Shown piece by piece: positions 19,932-28,334 of a DNA stretch of 64,000 bases. The notes under the pieces were generated by a model. The model worked only from the letters and a program-made list of their open reading frames with translations, was not told the origin of the DNA and did not search any database. The number at the start of each line of letters is the position of its first letter. Positions within the stretch are counted from its first letter, which is position 1. Origin of the DNA: Natrinema zhouii (GTDB lineage: Archaea > Halobacteriota > Halobacteria > Halobacteriales > Natrialbaceae); assembly GCF_013456555.2 (NCBI RefSeq), contig NZ_CP059154.1, positions 2,418,001-2,482,000 of the forward strand, in the 5' to 3' direction. The translations under genes and the position numbers were made by a program.

Positions 19932-20690
19932 TCAGGCCGAGAAGCCGCCGTCGACGACCAGCCCGTGGCCGTTGACGAACGAGGACTCCTCGCTGGCCAG
20001 AAAGAGGATCGCGTCCGCGATCTCCTCCGGTTCGGCCAGTCGCTTGAGCGGGTACTGTTCGATCATCTGCTCGCGAGCTTTCTCGGGGTCCGCCTGCTCC
20101 TCGAGGTACTGCTCGAGCAGGGAGGTCTCGGTAAAGCCGGGACAGACCGTGTTCGCGCGGACGCCGTAGGGGCCGGCCTCGGCGGCGACCGCCCTGGTCA
20201 TGTTCAACACCGCGCCCTTGCTCATCGAGTAGGCTGACTGCTTGGGGAGCCCGAGAATGCTCGCCAGCGAGCCGACGTTGACGATGGCACCGTGGCCCTG
20301 CGCTTTCAGGTGGGGAAGCGCCGCGTGACAGCCGTTCCAGACGCCCTTGATATTGATGTCGATGACGAAATCCCGAATGTCGTCTCCGAGTTCCTCGAGA
20401 CTGCCGCCCGGATGGCCGGTGCCGGCGTTGTTGATCATCACGTCCAGTCCGTCGTCGTCGGCGACGGCGTCGACGACCGCGTGGAACTGCTCGCTGTCGG
20501 TGACGTCGAGTTCGTAGAACGTCGCCTCGCCGCCGGATTCCTCGATGGCCTCGGCGACCGCCTGTCCGCCCTCGGTGTCGATGTCCGTGACGATGACGTG
20601 TGCGCCTTCCTCGGCACAGCGCTCGGCTGTCGCCTGCCCGATTCCTGACGCTGCACCCGTGATGACTACCGTCTGGTCTTCGAGTCGCAT
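19932..20690 (-). CDS. SDR-family dehydrogenase (FabG/3-hydroxyacyl or 3-hydroxybutyrate dehydrogenase type)
   Basis: A 252-residue classical SDR: TGAASGIGQATAE cofactor motif, acidic D at the end of beta-2 (VTDIDTEGG, suggesting NAD(H)), NNAGTG, catalytic Ser in VNVGSLAS, YSMSKGAV, and VCPGFTET. It probably interconverts a 3-hydroxyacyl compound and its ketone; haloarchaea use such enzymes in fatty-acid or PHA metabolism. The start is ATG 20690, where the family N-terminus (MRLEDQTVVITG) begins. A TATA-like ATTTTATG at about 20720-20727 on the minus strand lies some 30 nt upstream. Confidence 0.88.
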   Translation of the reverse strand: MRLEDQTVVITGAASGIGQATAERCAEEGAHVIVTDIDTEGGQAVAEAIEESGGEATFYELDVTDSEQFHAVVDAVADDDGLDVMINNAGTGHPGGSLEELGDDIRDFVIDINIKGVWNGCHAALPHLKAQGHGAIVNVGSLASILGLPKQSAYSMSKGAVLNMTRAVAAEAGPYGVRANTVCPGFTETSLLEQYLEEQADPEKAREQMIEQYPLKRLAEPEEIADAILFLASEESSFVNGHGLVVDGGFSA

Positions 20691-21300
20691 AGGCACCATA
20701 TTAGGTGGCTGGCACATAAAATCGTTCATCATTATACACCCTATGAACGCAGTTGTTTGAAGAAAACATCTCCATCTCGAACGATGATAAATGACCACGT
20801 CCGATTATCCCAGTCTCACTCTTCGCGCCCCGCTTCGGCGCCTCTCTCGTTCGTCGGCCTCAGACGGTCCCGATTGCGAGACAGTATAAAACATATACTA
20901 ACTGTCTACTTCCGAACTATGTCGGATATACATCATTCAAGTCACCGATTCATTTCAGCATCGCTGTCTCGACCCCGATCAAGCATTACGCTGGATGCGT
21001 TTCATCGATAGCGAATTGCCGCTACCGCAGTGCGTTCACGAGCGGTAAAATACCCGCTATCAAGCGGTGAAAAGCCGATATAGTCATACTCGAATCACCT
21101 CATCCGCATTCAGTCATCGGTTTGGTTTCGTCGATAGCCAGCGATTCGGACGCTGGCTGCTGCGCCAGAAACTCATTCAAACGGGACCGATCTAACCCAA
21201 GTAGAAACTATCTCTACTACTTATACTTCACCTCGAGTACTACTCTGAACCGACCGGGATCAATACGTTGATCCGACGGATTCCCGTTGCCGAACGATGT
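20691..21300. other. Intergenic region with an 8-bp hairpin
   Basis: A 610-nt gap between divergent genes, less GC-rich than the flanks. It contains the SDR promoter near 20720 and a TATA-like TTATACTT at 21221, which could drive the MATE gene. An 8-bp perfect inverted repeat lies at 21136-21158 (AGCCAGCG, 7-nt loop, CGCTGGCT). No convincing gene is seen; open frames here have Ser/Arg-rich, non-halophile compositions. Confidence 0.5.
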
Positions 21301-22674
21301 ATGGAGCAGCGTAGGGACCGCGTCCGCGACGTGTGGCGGCGAACACTCTCGCTCTCGTGGCCGATCGCGATCCAGCAGACGTTCAACACGCTGATGCGGA
21401 CGATCGACGTCATCGTCACCGGCCTCTTCTCGCCGGCGGCCGTCGCCGCGGTCGGGCTCGCGGACCTCTACGCGCAGATCCCGCTCCGGATCGGTCTCGG
21501 ACTCGGGACCGGTGCGATCGCCCTCTCGAGCCAGGATACGGGACGGGGTGCGGCGTCGACTCGCGATCGGGCGATCACGCAGGCCCTCGGAATCGGATTT
21601 CTGGTGGGAATCCCGTTGACGCTCGTCGGAGTCACGTTCGCCGAGCCGCTGATCGCTGTCCTCGGCGCTGCCCCCGGCGTCGTCGAGACGGGCGGGCGCT
21701 ATCTCGGTCTCGTCTTCGCCGCCGCACCGATGCGGATCGTCGGGCTGGTCGGCGCACGCTCGTTACAAGGAACCGGCGATACCCGGACGCCGATGGTCGT
21801 CAACGGCACTGCGAACGTAATCAACATCGCGGCGACGGTCGGACTGGGGCTCGGTCTCGGCCCGCTCCCGGAGCTTGGTATCGTCGGTGTCGGGCTGGCG
21901 ACGGCGATCAGTCGAACGGTCGAGGCGGTCATGATCACGGCCGCGATCGCCAGCGAACGGACGGACCTCTCGTTCGCTCGGCCGCGGAGTCTCACGATCA
22001 CGCGCCAGCTCGTGGCGGTGAGCCTGCCGAACTTCGCCGAGGGAATGAGCACCTCGCTCGCGAACTTCCCGTTCAACGCGCTGTTGCTCACCTTCGGGAC
22101 CGAAGTGACCGCCGCCTACCACATCGGGCGGCGGATCTACCAGCAGTTCAGCGGCCCGCTGTACCGATCCTACAGCGTCGCCGCGAGCATCGTCGTCGGC
22201 CAGACGCTCGGCGAGGGACGGCCCGACGACGCGCGATTTTCGGGACTGGCGATCACGGCGCTCAGCATCCTGACGCTCGGCCTCGCCGGAGTCGTGCTGG
22301 TCGCCGGCGCGGTGCCCGTCGCGCGGCTGTTCACGTCCGATCCGGCTACGCTCGAGCACGCCGTCTCCTTCACTCGCGTCTTCGGCGTCTCGATGCTCTT
22401 TTTCGGCGTCTTCTTCCCGCTGTCGGGCAGCCTCCGCGGCGCGGGCGATACGCGGACGCCCTTCTACGCTCGATTGACCGGAACCGTCGGATTTCTGCTC
22501 GGGTTTTCGTATCTTGCCGGGATCACGCTCGGCTACGGGCTTCCCGGCGTGTACGCGGGGATCGTCCTCAGCTACGCGTGGTGGGCGCTCATCGTGGCGG
22601 TCGGGTTCCGCTGGGGCGATTGGGCGGACAAAGCGGCAACGATGATGGCTGAGCGGGCGGACGTTCCGGAGTGA
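21301..22674 (+). CDS. MATE-family efflux transporter
   Basis: A 457-residue protein with about twelve transmembrane helices in two related halves. Each half has a MATE signature: LSWPIAIQQTFNTLMRTIDVIVTG, split across helix 1, and ARSLQGTGDTRTPM; the second half repeats it as GSLRGAGDTRTPF. MATE proteins export cationic drugs or organic compounds using a Na+ or H+ gradient. The start is ATG 21301 (MEQRRDRVRDVWRRT); the longer frame opens only with TTG at 21268. It is a single gene after a long intergenic region and before another. Confidence 0.92.
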   Translation: MEQRRDRVRDVWRRTLSLSWPIAIQQTFNTLMRTIDVIVTGLFSPAAVAAVGLADLYAQIPLRIGLGLGTGAIALSSQDTGRGAASTRDRAITQALGIGFLVGIPLTLVGVTFAEPLIAVLGAAPGVVETGGRYLGLVFAAAPMRIVGLVGARSLQGTGDTRTPMVVNGTANVINIAATVGLGLGLGPLPELGIVGVGLATAISRTVEAVMITAAIASERTDLSFARPRSLTITRQLVAVSLPNFAEGMSTSLANFPFNALLLTFGTEVTAAYHIGRRIYQQFSGPLYRSYSVAASIVVGQTLGEGRPDDARFSGLAITALSILTLGLAGVVLVAGAVPVARLFTSDPATLEHAVSFTRVFGVSMLFFGVFFPLSGSLRGAGDTRTPFYARLTGTVGFLLGFSYLAGITLGYGLPGVYAGIVLSYAWWALIVAVGFRWGDWADKAATMMAERADVPE

Positions 22675-22898
22675 TCCGTCGGCCTTCCTCACGGATGACG
22701 GTGGAACGTATCGAGGGATATTCGCTACGGCCGATACTATCAGTGATCAATCAGAGCGTGCATTATTACGGTAGTAGATATATTTCCAAAATCGGAGTTC
22801 GGGAACCGGATTGGATACGAAGCGCCTGTGATTACGGCAGCCGACGAGCGACGAAAGACCGACGGAAACGCTGTATCTACCCCGATCTACAACCGCCC

Positions 22899-22921
22899 CG
22901 ATTTGACTGTCCGTCAAATCG
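22899..22921. repeat. Perfect 9-bp inverted repeat in a 500-nt gene-free gap
   Basis: CGATTTGAC, a 5-nt spacer TGTCC, then GTCAAATCG: a perfect palindrome. It lies in the 22675-23173 gap between the convergent MATE and hotdog genes, about 225 nt past the MATE stop. It could be a transcript-end hairpin or an operator. The remainder of the gap is relatively AT-rich and I see no gene in it. Confidence 0.5.
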
Positions 22922-23173
22922 CAATCACCGTTGTTTGCTACTTGAGTTCCACTCTCGAATACATATCTCGGACTGTCTATTGTAACAAATAACTGGTACA
23001 TGGCCGACGAGCGGTGCCGATCTAACGTTCGGAGTACAGCGATATTGCGGCCACGACTCCTCGTATTTAATTACGCACATAGGCGTGTAATAGCGACCGA
23101 TCAGGGAGGTGTGCGTGGTCCCATCGCGCCTGGACCGGTTTCATACCGTTTGCCGCTCATGGTCTCTTTCGGG

Positions 23174-24220
23174 CTACTCGAGTTCAGCTGTTGCAGACCC
23201 GGTCAGCAGCGTCTCGCCCGCCCTCGTAGTCGCCTCGAGTTCCGTTTCGACCGTTCCGGCGTCCCGACCGACGTCGACGACCTCGCCGGTCGCGACGACG
23301 GTGTCGCCGGGGAAGACTCGCGACTGGAACCGGACGCCGAACCTCGAGATGTCCTCGAGGGCAAACCAGTCGGTGATCACTCGAGAGGTGATTCCAGCGG
23401 TGAACATCCCCTGCCCGAAGACGCTCTCGTTGCCCGCGGCCCGTGCGTACGGTTCGTCGTAGTGGATCGGATTGAAGTCGCCGCTGGCACCGGCGTACTT
23501 GACGAACTGCTCGCGCTCGAGGTCCTCGACGACGACCGTCGGACCCGCGTCGCCGACCGCGAGTTCGGTGACGTCGCGGACGCGCTCGAACTCGTCACCG
23601 GTCGCGGACGGCATGTCCCGCTCGCTCGCGGCGGTTCCACCGTTCGGTGCAGCGCCGTCCGTGGTATCAACGGTGTCATCTTCGATGTCGCCACCGCTAT
23701 TGCCATTCCCGCCACCGTTGCCGTCGCCGTCACCGACCGCACCTGACGTCTCGATCGCGGTCGATCGGTCGGTGAGCACGAGGTCGCCGTCCCGGTCCCG
23801 GTACTCGGTCTCGAGGACCGCGAAGGTCATCGTCCCCGCGCGACCGCCCTCGCGCTGGAAGACGTCCGCGAGCGTGGTCGTTCCCTCGAGGACGTCGCCG
23901 ACGGCAACCGGTCGCTCGTACTCGTAGGCCTGTTCGCCGTGCAGGACGTACTCCGATCGGAAGCCGAGGTCGAAGCCCGTGCCATCGATGCCGTCGGGCG
24001 TGTACCGCGGGAACCGGCCGACCTGTGTGTAGGTGGGCGGTGCGGGCACGCGGTCGTAGCCCCGCTCGGCGGCGGCCGTCTCCTCCCGAAAGACGGGATC
24101 GTCCGACGTGATCGCCCGCGCGAACTCCGCGACCTTGCCGGGTTCGATGCGGAACGCCTCGACGGTGACGCGAGAGTCGCCGACCATCGACTCGAGCGCC
24201 TCGAGCGGCTTAGTCGGCAT
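23174..24220 (-). CDS. Fused double-hotdog MaoC-like hydratase/dehydratase
   Basis: A 348-residue protein of two hotdog domains. The N-terminal one (about 10-150) resembles the MaoC-like/FAS1-DH region (EPGKVAEFARAITSDDPVF, PPTYTQVGRFPRY). The C-terminal one (about 215-345) has the catalytic MaoC motif YAGASGDFNPIHYDEPYA (Asp/His hydratase pair) and GMFTAGITSRVITDW. They are joined by a Gly/Asp/Asn low-complexity linker near residues 165-200. The family hydrates 2-enoyl-CoA or dehydrates 3-hydroxyacyl-CoA; in bacteria HadA and HadB-like subunits are separate, here fused. The start is set at ATG 24220. It sits next to an acyl-CoA dehydrogenase, consistent with a beta-oxidation hydratase role. 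Confidence 0.85.
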   Translation of the reverse strand: MPTKPLEALESMVGDSRVTVEAFRIEPGKVAEFARAITSDDPVFREETAAAERGYDRVPAPPTYTQVGRFPRYTPDGIDGTGFDLGFRSEYVLHGEQAYEYERPVAVGDVLEGTTTLADVFQREGGRAGTMTFAVLETEYRDRDGDLVLTDRSTAIETSGAVGDGDGNGGGNGNSGGDIEDDTVDTTDGAAPNGGTAASERDMPSATGDEFERVRDVTELAVGDAGPTVVVEDLEREQFVKYAGASGDFNPIHYDEPYARAAGNESVFGQGMFTAGITSRVITDWFALEDISRFGVRFQSRVFPGDTVVATGEVVDVGRDAGTVETELEATTRAGETLLTGSATAELE

Positions 24221-24361
24221 CCTGGCCCTCCCGAGTGCGGCCACTGGCCGCCGCCCGCCGTCCGATTACGCCGCGTCGCCGTTCGGACCCCTGCCGTTCG
24301 CGTCTCATTGCCGCCACGGTTCGTCCACGACTGCCATAACGGTACTCCACGCGGAGTCCCG

Positions 24362-25612
24362 TCACTGCTCGAGCGCGTCGATCCGCAGGTCGTCGTCGAA
24401 CTGCAGCGTGTTCTCGATTTCGGTCTCGTCGACGTCCTCGAAGGCCCAGCGGGCGATCGAGCGGCGGTGGACCTCGTCGGCCCCGTCGACGATCCGGAAC
24501 GCGCGGACGGCCTCGTAGAAGTGGGCGATCGGCAGGTCCTTGCCGATCCCGTTGCCGCCACAGCACTGCAGCGCGAGGTCGATGGTCTCCTGAGTGACGT
24601 TCGCCGTGAACACCTTCGACATCGCGACCTCGATGCGAGCGTCGCTCTCGTCGAGTTCGCGCGCGGCGTGACGAACCATCGTCCGGGCGGCATGGAGGTG
24701 GGTTTCGGCGTCCGCGATGCGGTGGCGCAGCGCCTGTTTCTCCTCGAGCGTCGTGCCGAAGGCCTCGCGCTCCTGCAGGTAGGCCTTCGCGATCTCGAGC
24801 GAGCGCTCGGCCATACCGGAGTAGCGCATGCAGTGAGTCAGCCGGCCGCCGCCGAGTCGCATCTGAGCGACCTGAAACCCCTGCCCCGCCTCGCCGATCG
24901 TGTTCTCGACGGGGACGCGGACGTCGTCGAACTTCACTTCGGCGTGGCCGCCCTCGCGTTCGGTAATCCCGTGGCCGCCGAGGTGGGGAATGTTCCGCAC
25001 GACCTCGACGCCGTCGGCGTCTCTGGGCACCAGAATGATCGAGGTGCCCTCGTAGGGGTGGGCGTCCAGATCCGTCCGGGCCATCACGAGATAGAAGTCG
25101 GCGTTCAGGCCGTCGGAGGTCCACCACTTGTGGGCGTTGACGATCCACTCGTCGCCGTCCTTGACGGCGGTGCTCTGGAGCATCTTCGGATCCGAGCCGC
25201 CGCCCTGTTTCGGCTCGGTCATCGCGAAGGCCGAGGAAATCTCGCCCTGGACGAGCGGCTGGAGGTACTCCTCTTTCTGCGCCTCCGTTCCAACCATCTC
25301 GAGGGTGTGCATGTTCCCCTCCTGGGGCGCGTTTGCGCGGATCGCGAGCGCCCCGATGAGCGAGCGACCGACCTGTTCGAACGAGGGCAGCATGTCACTG
25401 AAGTCCAGTCCCTGGCCGCCGTACTCCTCGGGGACCTGCGGCGCGAAGAGGTCGCGGTCCTTGGCTTGCTCCCAAAGATCCTCTATCTCGCCGGTCGTGA
25501 TCCGCTCGCCCGTCTCGAGCGCCTCCCGCTCCCGTGGGATCACGACCTCGTCCATGAACGACTCTACGCGTCCCGCGACCTCCTTCGCCGTCTCGGAGTC
25601 GTGGTACTTCAT
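24362..25612 (-). CDS. Acyl-CoA dehydrogenase (ACAD10/11-like)
   Basis: A 416-residue flavoprotein dehydrogenase. Features: FAMTEPKQGGGSDPKMLQ and NAHKWWTSDG (FAD/substrate loops), LGGGRLTHCMRYSG, QCCGGNGIGKDLP and ADEVHRRSIARWAF. The GGGSDPK and HKWW segments match the ACAD10/11-type subgroup. It introduces the alpha-beta double bond in acyl-CoA and passes electrons to ETF. The start is ATG 25612 (MKYHDSETA), with ATG 25621 also possible. A TATA-like TATATCTTTA (minus strand, about 25639-25648) suits a leaderless or near-leaderless transcript from either. It is followed on the same strand by the hotdog hydratase. Confidence 0.92.
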   Translation of the reverse strand: MKYHDSETAKEVAGRVESFMDEVVIPREREALETGERITTGEIEDLWEQAKDRDLFAPQVPEEYGGQGLDFSDMLPSFEQVGRSLIGALAIRANAPQEGNMHTLEMVGTEAQKEEYLQPLVQGEISSAFAMTEPKQGGGSDPKMLQSTAVKDGDEWIVNAHKWWTSDGLNADFYLVMARTDLDAHPYEGTSIILVPRDADGVEVVRNIPHLGGHGITEREGGHAEVKFDDVRVPVENTIGEAGQGFQVAQMRLGGGRLTHCMRYSGMAERSLEIAKAYLQEREAFGTTLEEKQALRHRIADAETHLHAARTMVRHAARELDESDARIEVAMSKVFTANVTQETIDLALQCCGGNGIGKDLPIAHFYEAVRAFRIVDGADEVHRRSIARWAFEDVDETEIENTLQFDDDLRIDALEQ

Positions 25613-25755
25613 ACCGTCCATAACCGCATACAGCATTGTAAAGATATAGGAACGTGATCGCATTAATTGGCAATTCCGGGGCCGTGATAGCGCGTTCCGA
25701 TTCGCGGTCGCGATCGTCCCCTATCTCGGCCCGGCTCCTCGCGACTGCGCTCGGC

Positions 25756-26904
25756 TCAGACCCGCTCGAGGATCGTCGCGACGCCCTGGCCGTAGCCGAT
25801 ACACATCGTCGACAGCGCGGTGTCCTGTCCCGTGCGCTCGAGTTCGTGGACCAGTTTCGTCAGCAGCGCCGCGCCGGTCGCGCCGAGCGGGTGGCCGTGA
25901 GCGATCGCGCCGCCGTTAACGTTGACGTCTTCCCACGACGCGCCCGTCTCCTCGAGCCAGGCCCCGACGACGGACGCGAACGCCTCGTTGACCTCGAAGA
26001 GGTCGATGTCGTCGATCGTCATGTCGGCCTTCTCGAGGACCCCCTCGGTCGCCGGAATCGGCCCCGTCAGCATCGTCACGGGATCGACGCCGACGACTTC
26101 GGTCCGGACGATGCGGGCCATCGGTTCCCACCCGTGTGCTTCAGCGGCTTCCTCGCTCGTAATGAGCAGCGCAGCCGAGCCGTCGACGATTCCCGACGAG
26201 TTGCCGGGGTGGTGGAAGCCCTCGCCCTCCTCGCGGAACGAGAGCGGGAGTTCGGAGAGCGTCTCCATGTCGGTGCTGGGACGGGGATGTTCGTCCTGCT
26301 CGACGATCACCTCTTTTCCATCTAGCTCAGTTTCTACTGGCGTAATCTGGTCGTCGTATCGACCCTCGTCCCAGGCCTCCTTCCAGCGCCGCTGGGAGTC
26401 GACGGCTAGCTCGTCAAGTTCCGTTCGCGTGAGATCGTACTCCTCGGCGATCCGTTCGGCACCCTCGCCCTGCGTGGTCAGTTCGTCGAAGTACTCGAAG
26501 TACGTCTCCGACGGCCCGTCGCCGTCCGACCCCATCGGCACGCGGGTCATGTGCTCGACACCGCCCGCGATGAGCACGTCGTGCTGGCCGGCCATGACGT
26601 TCGCGGCGGCGAAGTTGGCCGCCTGCTGACCCGAGCCGCACATCCGGTTCAACTGGACGCCGGGGACGATGTCGCCCCAGCCGGCGACCATCGGCGCGAG
26701 CCGGCCGATGTTCAGCCCCTGTTCGTCGATCGGCGTCACGCAGCCGTAGATAACGTCCTCGATCGTCGCCGGCTCGAACCCGTTGCGCTCGCGAAGCGCC
26801 TCGAGCGGCTCGGCCGCCAGATCCTGCGGGTGCGTGTCCCGGAACGAGCCGTCGCGTTTCCCGAACGGCGTCCGAACGGCGTCGACGATGACTGCGGAGT
26901 TCAT
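25756..26904 (-). CDS. Thiolase (acetyl-CoA acetyltransferase family)
   Basis: A 382-residue thiolase with catalytic Cys in RMCGSGQQAAN (about residue 88), GGAIAHGHPLGATGAA near 335 and CIGYGQGVA near the end. It performs thiolytic cleavage of 3-ketoacyl-CoA. It differs clearly from the 6634 thiolase, so the two probably handle different chain lengths. It is on the same strand as the acyl-CoA dehydrogenase downstream (144 nt gap), so it may be one transcription unit, thiolase first. Confidence 0.93.
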   Translation of the reverse strand: MNSAVIVDAVRTPFGKRDGSFRDTHPQDLAAEPLEALRERNGFEPATIEDVIYGCVTPIDEQGLNIGRLAPMVAGWGDIVPGVQLNRMCGSGQQAANFAAANVMAGQHDVLIAGGVEHMTRVPMGSDGDGPSETYFEYFDELTTQGEGAERIAEEYDLTRTELDELAVDSQRRWKEAWDEGRYDDQITPVETELDGKEVIVEQDEHPRPSTDMETLSELPLSFREEGEGFHHPGNSSGIVDGSAALLITSEEAAEAHGWEPMARIVRTEVVGVDPVTMLTGPIPATEGVLEKADMTIDDIDLFEVNEAFASVVGAWLEETGASWEDVNVNGGAIAHGHPLGATGAALLTKLVHELERTGQDTALSTMCIGYGQGVATILERV

Positions 26905-27075
26905 GCTGTGTCACTGAGTATTCTCCGATCGATCATAGAAGTTGTGCAACATTCGTGATCGCCCGCTCTGAACTCCTTTCCGCGGAATTAGAGTTGTCAT
27001 AGACAGGGGGATATGCTACCGTACCTCGAGGATCATATCAGATACGATAGTGTCAGTTCGGGGACGGAAGCCACC

Positions 27076-28239
27076 TCAACGGACGATCCCCGCCTCGCGG
27101 AGACCGGCTCGCTCGTCCTCGTCATACCCCGCTGCTGCAAGCAGTTCGTCCGTGTGCTCTCCGTGACCCGGGACCGATTCATCGCGGCTCTCAGGCACGT
27201 TCGACCCCACCGCTGGAAAGCCGACCCGCGGTGGCGCGTCGTCCGGCCGTTCGATCAGCCCGCGGGCCTCGAGCTGGGGGTGCTCGAGGGCTTCGGCCGG
27301 CGTACACACCGGCCCGACCATTGTCTCGTCGCTCAGTGCCTCGAGCCACGCGTCCCGCGAGCGGCTCGCGAACACCTCGGTAAGCGCCTCGCGGACCGCG
27401 GTCAGTTCGGCCGGGTCCTCGCTCCCGTGATACTCGACGAGGTCCTCGCGACCGATCTCCTCGCAGAAGTTTTTCCAAAATTTCGCCTCGAGCGCCGCGA
27501 GGGTCAGGTATCGCCCGTCTGCGGTCTCGTAGACATCGTACCAGGGGAATCGCCCGGTGAGCGCGGTCTCGCCGGGCCGCGGATCGCCGCCGGTGAGCGC
27601 CTCGTGTGAAATCGCCTGCGAGAAGGAGGCGACGACATCGGTCATGGCCACGTCGATGTACTCACCGCCGTTGCCGAGTTCCCGCGAGAGCAGTCCGCCG
27701 ACGATGCTGAACGCCGCGAACAGCCCGCCGCCGAGGTCGCCGATCTGGTAGCCCGGAATCTGGGGGGCCATCGACTCGTCCTCGCGAGTCATGTCGAGCA
27801 ACCCGGCGACGCCGACGTAGTTGAGGTCGTGGCCGACACGCTCGGCGTACGGACCGATCTGTCCGTAGCCCGACAGCGAGCAGTAGACGAGGTCCTCGTT
27901 ATACTCGACCAGTGTTTCGTAGTCGATCTCGAGTCGCTCGGCGACGCCGGGTCGAAACCCCTCGAAGACGACGTCGCTCTCCTCGACCAGTCGATAGAAC
28001 ACGTCTCGCCCCGCCTCGGACTTGAGGTCGAGCGCGACGCTTCGCTTGCCGCGATTGACGCCGTCGAACAGCGCGCCGACGCCTCGATCGGTCACCGGCG
28101 GCATCCGACGCGCGTAATCGCCCGCGTCGGTGTCCTCGACCTTGACGACATCCGCGCCCGCATCGGCGAGTAGTTGCGTCGCGTACGGACCGGGAAGCAG
28201 CCGAGACAGATCGAGCACTCGGATAGAATCGAGCTGCAT
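27076..28239 (-). CDS. Class III CoA-transferase (CaiB/BaiF, alpha-methylacyl-CoA racemase-like)
   Basis: A 387-residue class III CoA-transferase: N-terminal RVLDLSRLLPGPYATQLLADAGADVVKVE, NRGKRSVALDLK, and the IPGYQIGDLGGGL segment with the aspartate that forms the CoA-linked intermediate in this family. It either moves CoA between acids or racemises 2-methylacyl-CoA; the GDLGGG and SLSGYGQIGPY segments are seen in alpha-methylacyl-CoA racemase-like members. It would feed branched or unusual acids into beta-oxidation. It lies downstream of the R2-like oxidase gene on the same strand (95 nt gap). Confidence 0.88.
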   Translation of the reverse strand: MQLDSIRVLDLSRLLPGPYATQLLADAGADVVKVEDTDAGDYARRMPPVTDRGVGALFDGVNRGKRSVALDLKSEAGRDVFYRLVEESDVVFEGFRPGVAERLEIDYETLVEYNEDLVYCSLSGYGQIGPYAERVGHDLNYVGVAGLLDMTREDESMAPQIPGYQIGDLGGGLFAAFSIVGGLLSRELGNGGEYIDVAMTDVVASFSQAISHEALTGGDPRPGETALTGRFPWYDVYETADGRYLTLAALEAKFWKNFCEEIGREDLVEYHGSEDPAELTAVREALTEVFASRSRDAWLEALSDETMVGPVCTPAEALEHPQLEARGLIERPDDAPPRVGFPAVGSNVPESRDESVPGHGEHTDELLAAAGYDEDERAGLREAGIVR

Positions 28240-28334
28240 GGTCTCACGTCCCGTTCAGGTTCCAAAAACCTACTGTCGCCGTTCACCCGGTACACCACGT
28301 CGTCCGCTGTTGTATCGGCAGTCGTCTCGGACCG

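Noticed and set aside
20757..21011. An 84-codon frame in the gap before the MATE gene
   Set aside because: It is basic and Ser/Arg-rich and has no convincing promoter.
22747..23001. An 84-codon minus-strand frame
   Set aside because: Its translation is Arg/Ser-rich with no halophile acidity, no promoter and no recognisable domain.
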